From Clostridia bacterium (GTDB taxonomy: Bacteria; Bacillota; Clostridia; UBA1381), in NCBI GenBank assembly GCA_017443895.1, contig JAFSXU010000071.1, forward strand, positions 1 through 63,279: a stretch of 63,279 bases of DNA. Reading direction: 5' to 3'. The notes under the pieces were generated by a model. It worked only from the letters and a program-made list of their open reading frames with translations. It was not told the origin of the DNA and ran no database searches. A program made the translations under genes and the position numbers. Shown piece after piece: positions 8,736 through 16,957 of this stretch; position 1 is the first letter of the stretch; each line of letters begins with the position of its first letter.

Positions 8736-10214
8736 TCACATTCCGTAATATAAATATCTGCCACTAAACATCACCTGCATACCGTTTGATAAATTTATGG
8801 TATTCTTGTTTGAATTATCGTTATATACATTGATTTCCTTGTCGCCTATTGCCCTTAAAATTGCATTTAAGGTGTTCCCGATATTGGCGGTAGATATTGC
8901 AACATTATCGTTTAATGCCCTTGTCCAGCTTGAAACATCAATGGAGCTTGAGCGCAAATTATCCAAAAGCACACCCTTGTTTGCCTCGGCATAACGGTAT
9001 TCCTCTTCAAGGCTTTTTATAATGGCATTGTTCTTTGTTTCAAGCTCGTATAACTGCTCCTCACGCTGTAATTTCTTTAACCGCTCCTGAAGCTCCTTGT
9101 AACGCTCCTGTCCCCTTGTTGTAACGGCGTATTTGTATATACCGAGCAAACCGCTAACCTCACCGATATCCTCTTTCCTGTCTGCAACCGCCCAGCTGTT
9201 TTTAAGATTGGTTTTTTCCGTATCAAACTGAGATTTAAGATCCTTTATTGCCTGATACTGTGTCAAGAGCATATTATCAATACTTTTTGACTGTGTTTTA
9301 TAAAGCGACATTGACGCATTTTTTGTGTCTATATCAAAGTCGTCAAAGGAAATAATACCCTGCGCATAAAAGTTTTTAATTCGCTCTATTTTACGCTTGT
9401 AAAACTGTTCCTCACTGTCTCCGTATTTGTCCCAGTCGCCATAGGTTTGTCGCATATTTTGCCACATATCGGCGTCGGTCTGCCAGGATGAATAAATTTC
9501 CTTGTTTTTTTCCTTAACCTTATCGGCAAGCATATCGTTGATTTCCCCGATACCGTCGGAGTATTCGCGCCATGATATAAGACCTCGGTTGTAGTATTCC
9601 TTTGAATACTCGGCCATACGGTTAAGGCCTGCTATGTAGTCATCGGCGGATAAGCCGTTATACTTTTCCTCATGCTCAAGCCATTTTTTGGACTGCTTTA
9701 TTCTTCCGTTATACAAAAGCGAGCCTGCATTTTCCACATTGTCAACATATTCGGAGTATGTTATAAAGCCATAATTTAAAAATTCCCTGTTTTTTGACTT
9801 TATCCTGTCAAATGCGGAAATCGCATTATCGCCGTAGCTTTGCCAATCGTTTAAATATGTACGCTCATCAATGTATGTCTTAGACTCATTTTGTATGTCC
9901 CCAATAAGACTTCTTGTCAGCTTAAAAATCTGTTCACTGCACGCTTTTATAACATCATAATCGTATGAAAATTCAGCCATAGTATTTTCCCACCATGAAA
10001 TCTGTTCATCTATGGGAACATTTGCGCTTTTTGTGTAGCTTACAAAGCTGTTGCGCTTTGCCTTGAATAAATCATTTTTAACGCCGTATGAATATGCCGA
10101 CATTGAAAATGCGCTGTCACGAAGATTTCTAAGCGCCGCATTTGCCCTGCCAATCTCCCGCATAAGCTCGGATGCATCGCCTGTGATTTTTACACTCAGA
10201 TTTGCAGCTTCCAA
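8736..10214 (-). CDS. Short tape-measure-like coiled-coil tail protein
   Basis: A 492-residue helical protein located where a tape measure protein is expected. The N terminus (LSVKITGDASELMREIGRAN) is like tape-measure N termini. Four or so degenerate repeats contain a G-x-I-S/T-x-x-E/D motif: NYGFITYSEYVDN, NRGLISWREYSDG and AQGIISFDDFDID. Long charged helices follow, near 330-410. There are no clear hydrophobic membrane segments, unlike many tape measures. The start is TTG behind a perfect AGGAGGTGAT. If it sets tail length the tail would be short, about 70-75 nm at the usual 0.15 nm per residue. Confidence 0.7.
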   Translation of the reverse strand: MEAANLSVKITGDASELMREIGRANAALRNLRDSAFSMSAYSYGVKNDLFKAKRNSFVSYTKSANVPIDEQISWWENTMAEFSYDYDVIKACSEQIFKLTRSLIGDIQNESKTYIDERTYLNDWQSYGDNAISAFDRIKSKNREFLNYGFITYSEYVDNVENAGSLLYNGRIKQSKKWLEHEEKYNGLSADDYIAGLNRMAEYSKEYYNRGLISWREYSDGIGEINDMLADKVKEKNKEIYSSWQTDADMWQNMRQTYGDWDKYGDSEEQFYKRKIERIKNFYAQGIISFDDFDIDTKNASMSLYKTQSKSIDNMLLTQYQAIKDLKSQFDTEKTNLKNSWAVADRKEDIGEVSGLLGIYKYAVTTRGQERYKELQERLKKLQREEQLYELETKNNAIIKSLEEEYRYAEANKGVLLDNLRSSSIDVSSWTRALNDNVAISTANIGNTLNAILRAIGDKEINVYNDNSNKNTINLSNGMQVMFSGRYLYYGM

Positions 10215-10239
10215 ATTATCACCTCCTAAGTTTTGGTGG

Positions 10240-10688
10240 TTATCTCCCGTAAAACATATTTAAGTACCCGCTGTCCGGAATATCCTGCTCGGTATCAAGC
10301 GAATCGAGCATATCAAATAATATGACGGGATTTTGTTTTCCGACCTCAAACGGCAGAATGTGGTAATATCTAAAGAACATAGCATAAATATCCCGCAATC
10401 TGCCGCCCTGACCCGACCCTACTCTTTTTTTGACGATAGCGCCTCAATATACATTTTCCACACATCGAGACATAGCTTTGCATGAATTTGGGGCGGAAGA
10501 TTGTCTATAATATCCTCCGTAGCCTCGGTTTTGTTAAACATATATGTAACCGCCTCACGGCAAATACTCAAAGGTCCCGATTTGGTATCATCATTATGAG
10601 CATCGTTTATTATGCACATAGTTTCAAAGTCAAATGGGTTGGAAACATATTTAGTGTCCCCCACTGTAAAGTTTATGGTATTTTGCAT
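10240..10688 (-). CDS. Tail assembly chaperone frameshift product (gpGT-like)
   Basis: The gpG-like frame (10419-10688) ends with TCA AAA AAA GAG TAG. The A-AAA-AAA heptamer at 10425-10431 is a classic -1 slippery site. Slipping back one base continues as RVGSGQGGRLRDIYAMFFRY and so on for 61 more residues, ending LNMFYGR at 10240. There is no ribosome site or ATG near the junction, so the extension only makes sense as a frameshift product. Siphophages use this G/GT pair to load the tape measure protein, and the tape-measure-like gene lies directly downstream. The total is about 149 residues. Confidence 0.8.
10419..10688 (-). CDS. Tail assembly chaperone (gpG-like), unshifted form
   Basis: An 89-residue protein (MQNTINFTVGDTKYVSNPFD at the N terminus) between the major tail protein and the tape-measure-like gene, the standard place for the short tail assembly chaperone. 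It ends at a TAG directly after a run of seven A that permits a -1 frameshift. It should coat the tape measure during tail assembly and not enter the mature particle. The family match rests on position, size and the frameshift more than on motif. Confidence 0.75.
   Translation of the reverse strand: MQNTINFTVGDTKYVSNPFDFETMCIINDAHNDDTKSGPLSICREAVTYMFNKTEATEDIIDNLPPQIHAKLCLDVWKMYIEALSSKKE
10425..10431 (-). promoter_or_regulatory. Programmed -1 ribosomal frameshift site (A AAA AAA)
   Basis: Seven A on the minus strand are phased A-AAA-AAA in the gpG frame, four bases before the TAG stop. The downstream GC-rich stretch (GTCGGGTCAGGGCGGC) may fold or simply slow the ribosome. Confidence 0.75.
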
Positions 10689-10707
10689 AACTATCCTCCC
10701 AAAACTT

Positions 10708-11301
10708 TTAAGACTCGGGCATATAGTTTAGGTTGCTAAACCATTCTTCCTCAAACTCAGCTCTTGTCATACCCTCGGGTATATCGGCCTCGTCAATATA
10801 TGCGTAATAGTTACTGTCACTTGTACGCTCAACGGCCGTATATGTAGCCTTTGCGGTCTGATTATCAACACTTCCCGATGATGCCTTTGTCTTACCGCCT
10901 ACATTTGATGCGAATGAATATGCACCCTTGTAGTATCTTACATACCTGTATGTACCGTCAGACTTTAAGATACGCCATGCAACGCCAAAATATACAGTCT
11001 TTGTATCGTTTCCTATCTCAACAACACCGTTTTTTAATGTAGCACCGCGCCACATAGCATCAACCTCGGGCGGAATATCGGCATTTGTAATTTCATGTCC
11101 GATATTTTCTATGTAGCTTGCCACATCATAGGCGCCGTTATCGGCATCAAATACAGTTGATCCGCCCGCGTCGGTAGGTGCGATTTCAACCGTACCCAAA
11201 AGCTCAACGCCCTCATCGTATTGAGTAGCAGATGTGCTGTCACTTAAAACCTTAAAAAATGTGTACTTGTCAACACCTATTGTAGGTAATGGTCTGTTCA
11301 T
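10708..11301 (-). CDS. Phage major tail protein
   Basis: A 197-residue tail-tube protein. Its opening MNRPLPTIGVDKYTFFKVLS and the beta-rich body (YDEGVELLGTVEIAPTDAGG near 28, then DVASYIENIGHEITNADIPP) resemble Firmicute siphophage major tail proteins of the phi13/TP901 type. It has a strong AAGGAGG ribosome site, fitting high expression. It lies between the tail completion genes and the chaperone gene. Confidence 0.8.
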   Translation of the reverse strand: MNRPLPTIGVDKYTFFKVLSDSTSATQYDEGVELLGTVEIAPTDAGGSTVFDADNGAYDVASYIENIGHEITNADIPPEVDAMWRGATLKNGVVEIGNDTKTVYFGVAWRILKSDGTYRYVRYYKGAYSFASNVGGKTKASSGSVDNQTAKATYTAVERTSDSNYYAYIDEADIPEGMTRAEFEEEWFSNLNYMPES

Positions 11302-11329
11302 TTTTTATCCTCCTTGTAAATTCAAATGC

Positions 11330-11350
11330 AATTACTGCAAAGCAGTAATT
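11330..11350 (-). promoter_or_regulatory. Hairpin upstream of the major tail protein
   Basis: AATTACTGC and GCAGTAATT form a perfect 9-bp stem with a 3-nt loop. It lies immediately after the tail-completion gene stop and 20-odd bp before the major tail protein ribosome site. Without a T run it is more likely an RNA-processing or stability element that raises tail-protein expression than a terminator; this is inference. Confidence 0.45.
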
Positions 11351-11698
11351 TTAAATAATAACAAATTGTTTTTTAAAACGCATAGTTCTGTGATAAATAT
11401 TCTCATCACTTTCTTTTTTAACATCCATCATAAACTGCATTATCCAGCCGTCGTTATCCAAAGCCGAATTAACAGCCTGTGCAATGTCAAAGCCTTCTTT
11501 TGGAGTTTTGGTCCATATATCCAGATTTATGTATCCCTCTTCAATAAACGCACCGTTATCAACAAACATCTTGATTTTATCAGACACGGTATAGTAGCTT
11601 ACTATCGGAAGCTCAACAAAGCTGTCGGGGTATTGGAATACGGTTTTTACCTCCAAATTTTTTAAGGACTTTTTCAGTTCTTGGTTTATATCTAACAT
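11351..11698 (-). CDS. Putative tail terminator / completion protein
   Basis: A 115-residue protein between the HK97 gp10-like gene and the major tail protein, the usual place for a tail terminator. The fold cannot be shown by motif. The central region (TVSDKIKMFVDNGAFIEEGY) is beta-rich and the C terminus is basic (RTMRFKKQF), as in small tail completion proteins. It begins one base after the end of the gp10-like gene. Function is by position. Confidence 0.55.
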   Translation of the reverse strand: MLDINQELKKSLKNLEVKTVFQYPDSFVELPIVSYYTVSDKIKMFVDNGAFIEEGYINLDIWTKTPKEGFDIAQAVNSALDNDGWIMQFMMDVKKESDENIYHRTMRFKKQFVII

Positions 11699-11992
11699 TT
11701 ATAAAATCTCCATTTCACAAGCTATAGTATCAATAATCTCATCCTCGGCAGCTATAAGGGAGGGCACCAAAAATGGCTGCGGTGCCATTTTTGGTGTTCC
11801 AAACTCCAAGCTCTTTCCATGTGCGGTATCGGCATAAACCGACACCGATAAATTATCCGTATCGGTTTTAATCTCTACGCCTTCGGGAGCCAAAGACCTT
11901 GCATAATCCTCTACAATCTTTCCGGCTTTTTCAAATGCCCTGTCAAAATTTATTGCAATTTCACCGCCCGATGCTCTGACGCCCAAATTCAT
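11699..11992 (-). CDS. HK97 gp10-like head-tail connector / tail completion protein
   Basis: A 97-residue protein with the family's features: an N-terminal helix (AFEKAGKIVEDYARSLAPEG), the motif YADTAHGKSLEFGTPKMAP, and QPFLVPSLI after it. HK97 gp10-like proteins join head and tail modules. Its ATG overlaps the previous stop by 4 bp. Confidence 0.8.
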   Translation of the reverse strand: MNLGVRASGGEIAINFDRAFEKAGKIVEDYARSLAPEGVEIKTDTDNLSVSVYADTAHGKSLEFGTPKMAPQPFLVPSLIAAEDEIIDTIACEMEIL

Positions 11993-12309
11993 ACCGCATC
12001 CCTCCTTGCCAGCACCGCCATAGAACCCATATCCCTGTTGTCAACACGGGTGATTAAATAGGTTATACCGTTTATAACTGCGTATTGATTAACCAAAACA
12101 GCGGTATCGGTATCAAAGAAGATTTTTGCTGTTTTTGTGTCCCTCATCCCATACTCGTTACTTACTATACCCTCGCTTATGTCCTGAAAATCGCATAAGA
12201 TGTCTTTTACCTTTTTTAAAGTACAACCGTTATTGTAATCATCGCCGCCGACCTTTTCATAAATGCACGCAGGAGTTTTATAGAATTTGGAAAAATAGCT
12301 TTTATTCAT
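11989..12309 (-). CDS. Phage head closure (head-tail adaptor) protein
   Basis: A 106-residue beta-rich protein of the SPP1 gp16 / head closure type. The ending VNQYAVINGITYLITRVDNR with DMGSMAVLARRDAV resembles the conserved C-terminal beta-barrel of those adaptors (position-then-measurement strands). It overlaps the upstream connector gene by 8 bp. Function rests on gene order plus this resemblance. Confidence 0.7.
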   Translation of the reverse strand: MNKSYFSKFYKTPACIYEKVGGDDYNNGCTLKKVKDILCDFQDISEGIVSNEYGMRDTKTAKIFFDTDTAVLVNQYAVINGITYLITRVDNRDMGSMAVLARRDAV

Positions 12310-12634
12310 TTCTTATAACCTCCGAGGGGAGCATACCGCGCCTGTTTATAAACGGTAAGAGTCTGTCGTCAAATCCGCCCAAAACATCAGTAGGGCTTCC
12401 GAAAAATCTTATTTTTCTGTCCCCCTCACTTATCTCTTCTACATTGTCAAGACCTGCATTGTAAAGCCTTGCCGCTATCATTGGAATAAGGGACTCGAGC
12501 TGTCTTGGTATGAACTCAATTCTGCAATATGCCTTTATCGCCTGATTAACATCTTCGATATATAAGCTTAAGATTTCGTCTTTTGTGTCTGTATCAATTT
12601 GTAAAAGTAATTTTGTATCCTCTAAAACTCCCAT
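12302..12634 (-). CDS. Phage head-tail connector (gp6-like)
   Basis: A 110-residue helical adaptor of the HK97 gp6 / SPP1 gp15 kind. The helical N terminus LLLQIDTDTKDEILSLYIED and IKAYCRIEFIPRQLESLIPM near 33 fit the four-helix family that docks under the portal. It is directly after the capsid gene, as usual. Confidence 0.8.
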   Translation of the reverse strand: MGVLEDTKLLLQIDTDTKDEILSLYIEDVNQAIKAYCRIEFIPRQLESLIPMIAARLYNAGLDNVEEISEGDRKIRFFGSPTDVLGGFDDRLLPFINRRGMLPSEVIRNE

Positions 12635-12661
12635 AACCTTAAACCTCCAAAATTATTCTGA

Positions 12662-13504
12662 TCAAGAACCCGATTCCTCTTCCGGTTCTGTATCCATATG
12701 TACATAGATAGCGGCCGCCTTGTTGTCAAGCACAAACGCATCATAGTAAACTCTGCCCTCGACAAGCCAGCCGTTGATACCGGGCGGATTATCGTGAATT
12801 TTGTACTCCGATAACTTTACAGGCGCAACGGTTGCGCTCTTGTGTGTAAGAACAAATGCAACATTCTCCGGTAAATATGCGGTAGGAACAACAACTATTG
12901 CAACACCGTCAACCTCGCCAACCTGACCTTTTATAAGCATCTTCTGCGAGAGATCGCCGTTTTTAATAAATGCATTGTCCTCCTTGATGTACTTGTAAAA
13001 CTTACTTGAAACAAATGCCACGCATTCGCTCAGCAACACATTATTTTCAATCATCTCGGTTGTTGCGTCCAAGAAGGCGTCATATGCATTCTGGTTTGAT
13101 AACACCTTTTCTACAGTTTTCCCTGCATTTGAGCATATAACACCGAAACGGTACTTGTCAATTTCAGGAATGACAACCTCTCTTATCTGACGGGAGAGAG
13201 CTTCGCCTGCATTATTTGCCATCTGGGTATCGTTAAAGTTACCACGGTCAATGGTGAATGTAAATGAACGATCCTTAGACACTGTCATCTCCTGAACACT
13301 GTTTTCAAGCTCGGCAGGTGTTCCGTAGCGGTTTGAGCCAGTCCTTTGGTAGTTGTTCATTGTCGCTGTCGGCACACTGTATACATTTACGGTTTTTGTA
13401 CCGACAAAATCATAATCATTGTTAATAGCGGCCGCAGATAATGCCTCGCGTGAAAATCTCTCGTCAATCTTTGCCGCATATTTGCTTGCGTAATTTATAG
13501 CCAT
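12662..13504 (-). CDS. Phage major capsid protein
   Basis: A 280-residue HK97-fold capsid protein. The N terminus (MAINYASKYAAKIDERFSRE), the E-loop segment (RSFTFTIDRGNFNDTQMANN near 79) and the spine helix (SRQIREVVIPEIDKYRFGVI near 104) match coat proteins of Clostridium siphophages. It lacks an N-terminal delta domain and no protease gene is present, so assembly relies on the separate scaffold gene upstream. Strong expression is expected. Confidence 0.85.
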   Translation of the reverse strand: MAINYASKYAAKIDERFSREALSAAAINNDYDFVGTKTVNVYSVPTATMNNYQRTGSNRYGTPAELENSVQEMTVSKDRSFTFTIDRGNFNDTQMANNAGEALSRQIREVVIPEIDKYRFGVICSNAGKTVEKVLSNQNAYDAFLDATTEMIENNVLLSECVAFVSSKFYKYIKEDNAFIKNGDLSQKMLIKGQVGEVDGVAIVVVPTAYLPENVAFVLTHKSATVAPVKLSEYKIHDNPPGINGWLVEGRVYYDAFVLDNKAAAIYVHMDTEPEEESGS

Positions 13505-13531
13505 ATCAAAAATTCCTTTCTGTGTTAGTTT

Positions 13532-14008
13532 TTAATATCCAAATCCTGCTAAAAACGGATCGTTTGACTCAGCAACAGAGCTTGTCTTTGGTGTTTTGCC
13601 CTTTAATCTTTCGTTTATGGCAATCTCTATCGCCTTTAAAAACTCGCTCTTAAACATACTTATGTTTTGGGCGGTTTCCTCCTCGTCCTTGCCTGATAAG
13701 AGTCTTGCAAAAGAAACGGGCAGATTTTCCTGCGCCAATGCCTTTGTTGCCTCAAACTCCAGCTTATCGCTTAAATACTTCTGACGCTCCGTTTCAAAAG
13801 CCTTTTCTCTCTTCTCAAACTCAGCCGTCTTTCGCTCATCATCAGACATCAGGGCAAGCTTTTTGTCTTCCTCCTCCGCCTGTCTTTGAGCCTCTGCCTC
13901 CTTGTCCCATTGAGCTCTTGCCTCGCTTAGCTTTTTTTCGATAAGCTCGTCTACCTGCTCCTGGGTAAAGGTTTTGGTTTCTTCAACCTTAGTTTTAGTG
14001 TCCCTCAT
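13532..14008 (-). CDS. Phage capsid scaffold protein (DUF4355-like)
   Basis: A 158-residue, highly charged helical protein (EKKLSEARAQWDKEAEAQRQ near 25) with a long coiled coil and a conserved short C-terminal region (TSSVAESNDPFLAGFGY). This is the DUF4355 scaffold pattern, placed between portal and capsid genes. It chaperones capsid assembly and leaves before packaging. Confidence 0.85.
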   Translation of the reverse strand: MRDTKTKVEETKTFTQEQVDELIEKKLSEARAQWDKEAEAQRQAEEEDKKLALMSDDERKTAEFEKREKAFETERQKYLSDKLEFEATKALAQENLPVSFARLLSGKDEEETAQNISMFKSEFLKAIEIAINERLKGKTPKTSSVAESNDPFLAGFGY

Positions 14009-14029
14009 TTTGGGTTCCTCCTTTTTAGT

Positions 14030-15343
14030 TTATATTTGTAAAGCCGCGCAACTTTTCAAATCAAAATTTTCGTTATCCGAAAGAGTTGCCTCCTCTTTCG
14101 GGTCTGCCACAAACGAAAGCTGTGATAGGAGTGTTTCCTTGGTTGCAATACCCTGCAGATTTTTAATCATCTGTGAAACCTCAAGCTCGTTTTCGGGCAG
14201 ATTTCTTGTAAATACAATATCCACTCTGTGTATAGGCACATAGTCCATTTTGCCTTTTAGCGTATAGTATTTTGTATATAGCATAAACCGTTTTTTAAGA
14301 GCCTTTGCAAAGTATCGCTCCTTGTTCCTTACCTGCTGTTCAAATCCCATGAGCTTATACTTTATTGCAACGCCCGATAAGTTGTTTCCAAACTGGTCGT
14401 CGGATAAATCGGGCACCATGGAAAATCTGTGAATATCACGGCGCAGGCTGTCGGCAAGGACCTGAATATCATTCTCGGTCATAACCTTTGATAAATACTT
14501 TGCGCTTGCGCCCTCATAGCCCATAAGTATTTTTTCTTCTCTTAATTTTTTTGCCTGCTCGTCGTCAAGCTCCACACCCTGCAGGAACAAGAACGAGTCC
14601 ACAAACTGCTCCTTGTCATTTACACGGTCAGATGTCAGCGTATTATAAGCATCAATGAGCGGAATAAGCTGTTCAAAATCGCCCTGCTCCTCCTCGTTGT
14701 TTCGGTATTCAATCATTGGCATTTCGTCAAAGAAATGCGGATTTGAGCTTACCTTTTTTATCGTGTCAAAATTATTTGCATCTGATTTATATATGTAAAT
14801 GTAGGTATTATCGCAGACCATACATTCCACTCCGTCATCAGTGCCGTCAACATCACGCTTATAGTAATAATGTACCGCCAAAATCGGCTTTTTATCAACG
14901 GTTGTAGAATATACCATAAAAGTGTTGACAGGGCTTAACGGAACGCTTTTAGGCTCTGAATTTTCGTCAATGTAAATGTATTCAAAGCTCTTTCCGTAAA
15001 CACTCATTTCCTTTTCAATAATATTGTCAAGGCTTGCAATATCCTGAACCAGGTACGCATTTTTTATCGGCTCAATATCATAACCCTCTGATGCGGTATA
15101 TGTTATGGGATTTCCGATAAGGTAGCTTTTTGTCATATCAATAATGTATTTTGCATGGTTGCATACAATTTTGTTGTTTGATGTGCTTTGACTTGCTTTT
15201 TTTCTTGAAACTATGTCATGCTCACCCTTGTAGTAATTGTACAATTTACGGTATTTTACCGACTCTCTTTGATGTCGGCGAATTAGCCTTGCAATAAGCT
15301 TTTCGTCAAGCCCGTCTTTAAAATATTCTTCATCAATAATCAT
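14030..15343 (-). CDS. Phage portal protein (SPP1 gp6-like)
   Basis: A 437-residue portal protein of the SPP1 gp6 family. Landmarks include the N-terminal RLIRRHQRESVKYRKLYNYY, the clip/stem region YIIDMTKSYLIGNPITYTAS near 67, and FSMVPDLSDDQFGNNLSGVA near 310, a conserved portal motif. The portal forms the DNA entry ring at one capsid vertex and docks the terminase. The SPP1 gp7-type minor head gene that usually follows is absent here. Confidence 0.9.
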   Translation of the reverse strand: MIIDEEYFKDGLDEKLIARLIRRHQRESVKYRKLYNYYKGEHDIVSRKKASQSTSNNKIVCNHAKYIIDMTKSYLIGNPITYTASEGYDIEPIKNAYLVQDIASLDNIIEKEMSVYGKSFEYIYIDENSEPKSVPLSPVNTFMVYSTTVDKKPILAVHYYYKRDVDGTDDGVECMVCDNTYIYIYKSDANNFDTIKKVSSNPHFFDEMPMIEYRNNEEEQGDFEQLIPLIDAYNTLTSDRVNDKEQFVDSFLFLQGVELDDEQAKKLREEKILMGYEGASAKYLSKVMTENDIQVLADSLRRDIHRFSMVPDLSDDQFGNNLSGVAIKYKLMGFEQQVRNKERYFAKALKKRFMLYTKYYTLKGKMDYVPIHRVDIVFTRNLPENELEVSQMIKNLQGIATKETLLSQLSFVADPKEEATLSDNENFDLKSCAALQI

Positions 15344-15458
15344 TTTGTTTCCTCCTCATACAGTGGGTAATATGGAAATGTGTTCAAATTCTTATAAATT
15401 CTGGAAAAATCCGAGATTTTTCTTCCTTACTTATTCACTTTTCACTATTACCTACTAC
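15344..15458. repeat. Host-type hairpin repeat inside the particle operon
   Basis: This gap between terminase and portal genes holds GAAAAATC-CGA-GATTTTTC (15404-15422) next to TTATTCACTTTTCACTATTA. On the minus strand it is the same arrangement as host intergenic copies near 25588 and 27112: a GAATAGTGAATAAT-like tail, then GGAAGAAAAATC, a 3-nt loop and the matching arm. Confidence 0.75.
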
Positions 15459-16700
15459 CTAAAATAAATCCCGTCTTTTTATTACCCTCGCCTTGTGCGA
15501 GTTTATTTGATATTCTAAGGCGTATCGCGCCGCATCAATGGTATGGTTGTTACGGTCGGGATAGTCGGAGCGTATATTTCCGTTTATATCCCTTAAAAGC
15601 TCATACCCTCTGAATTCACGCTCGGTATTGGGACAGCGTTTCGGGTCAATGATAATCTCATCTAAGCTCTGCAAAAATTTTATTCCGTACTCAATGCTGT
15701 CCGGACCCTTTTTTGCGGCTATCACCCTTAGCCCCCTGTCCCTTAAATCTCTGATACTTTTTGGCTCCGCACTGTCACAGACAATGGGTGAATTTGAGAC
15801 TTTACGGCTTTTTATTTTTTGCGCCGCCGCATAATTTGAAATACCTCCGCCGTAGATTTCATCAAAAATATATAGCTTGTTGTTAGTGTAATAGCATTGT
15901 AAAAACACAAACGGATCGACCGCATACCCAAAATCCACGCCGCAATAAATCTTGTCAAAGGCTTGTATCTCATCGTCGGTAATGGTGCGGATACTAAGAT
16001 TTGTAAAAACCTCCGTGCCTGTGCCTGTAACCTTGCCTAAATACTCATGCTCATAAAGCGTCGTATTTGTTTTTTTAAGATGCTCTGCCTCTAAGAAAAA
16101 CTGCCGTCCGAGCCAATCGCGGGGTACATCTTCATATGTGCTTTTGTGGATAAGGGTATCATCGGTTAATTTAGACTCCTCTGCATTTACCCAGCTTGTC
16201 TGACTTTGTGGCGGATTATAGGAATAAAAAACCTTAAAGCTCTTTCCGCCTCGCATAAGCGATTGGTTTATGGAACGGATTTCCTTCATTCCCAAAAACT
16301 CCTCAAGCTCCTCATACCAAATGTATTTTATGTACCCGTGCTGTACCTTTGTTGACTTTAGCTTTTGAGGCTTGTCCGCACCGCGGAATAAAATCCTTTG
16401 CCCCGTGCTTTTTAATGTCATTTCAGGCGGAGAAACCTTAATATCCCATAAATCGCTCACCCCAAGCATATCAATTGCCCAAAGCAGCTGCATAAAAACA
16501 CTGTCACGAATGTATGCGCCCACCTTCCTTATTGCGACGGCGTTTGTATCGGGGTGCTTCATAAGCCCCAAAATTATTTCAATACTTATAAATGATGATT
16601 TTGTAGAGCCCCGCCCTCCGCTTAGGCGATAATGCGTATGTAAATCGTTTTTTATGTCTTGGTGCAGTGAATAAAATGCAGGCGCAATAAGCTTTGTCAT
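15459..16700 (-). CDS. Phage terminase large subunit
   Basis: A 413-residue packaging motor and nuclease. The ATPase half has Walker A GGRGSTKSS near residue 28 and Walker B IWYEELEEF near 113. The nuclease half has the acidic residues in GVDFGYAVDPF near 242, VCDSAEPKS near 300, and NNHTIDAARYALE near 388. All catalytic positions visible are intact, so the protein should be able to package DNA. It follows a short terminase small-subunit-like gene by 12 bp. Confidence 0.93.
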   Translation of the reverse strand: MTKLIAPAFYSLHQDIKNDLHTHYRLSGGRGSTKSSFISIEIILGLMKHPDTNAVAIRKVGAYIRDSVFMQLLWAIDMLGVSDLWDIKVSPPEMTLKSTGQRILFRGADKPQKLKSTKVQHGYIKYIWYEELEEFLGMKEIRSINQSLMRGGKSFKVFYSYNPPQSQTSWVNAEESKLTDDTLIHKSTYEDVPRDWLGRQFFLEAEHLKKTNTTLYEHEYLGKVTGTGTEVFTNLSIRTITDDEIQAFDKIYCGVDFGYAVDPFVFLQCYYTNNKLYIFDEIYGGGISNYAAAQKIKSRKVSNSPIVCDSAEPKSIRDLRDRGLRVIAAKKGPDSIEYGIKFLQSLDEIIIDPKRCPNTEREFRGYELLRDINGNIRSDYPDRNNHTIDAARYALEYQINSHKARVIKRRDLF

Positions 16701-16712
16701 TTTTATAAGCTT

Positions 16713-16925
16713 TCAATCACCGTCTAAATTCTGCGGAATATCATCGACAATCATAACATTGCCGTTTTTGTCATCGCTCTTTTTGTCAAGCATTGCATAG
16801 TGCTTTGCCAAAAACTCTGCCGCCTTCATCTTGTCCGACGGTTTAACATCGTCGGAATTTGAACGCATTATCTCGGTAAAGTTTTTTAGAATTTCCTTTT
16901 CGTCCGCAACCGCTCTCCTTGGCAC
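16713..16925 (-). CDS. Short terminase small subunit-like protein
   Basis: A 70-residue protein just upstream of the large terminase. The stretch KPSDKMKAAEFLAKHYAML followed by Lys/Asp-rich linker and NVMIVDDIPQNLDGD matches the C-terminal half of Terminase_2 small subunits. The usual N-terminal DNA-binding helix-turn-helix is missing, so sequence-specific cos/pac recognition may be lost or supplied elsewhere. A RefSeq-style name would be terminase small subunit or hypothetical. Confidence 0.65.
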   Translation of the reverse strand: MPRRAVADEKEILKNFTEIMRSNSDDVKPSDKMKAAEFLAKHYAMLDKKSDDKNGNVMIVDDIPQNLDGD

Positions 16926-16957
16926 ATCATCACCTCCGTCTTAGTTTGTAACTGCAC

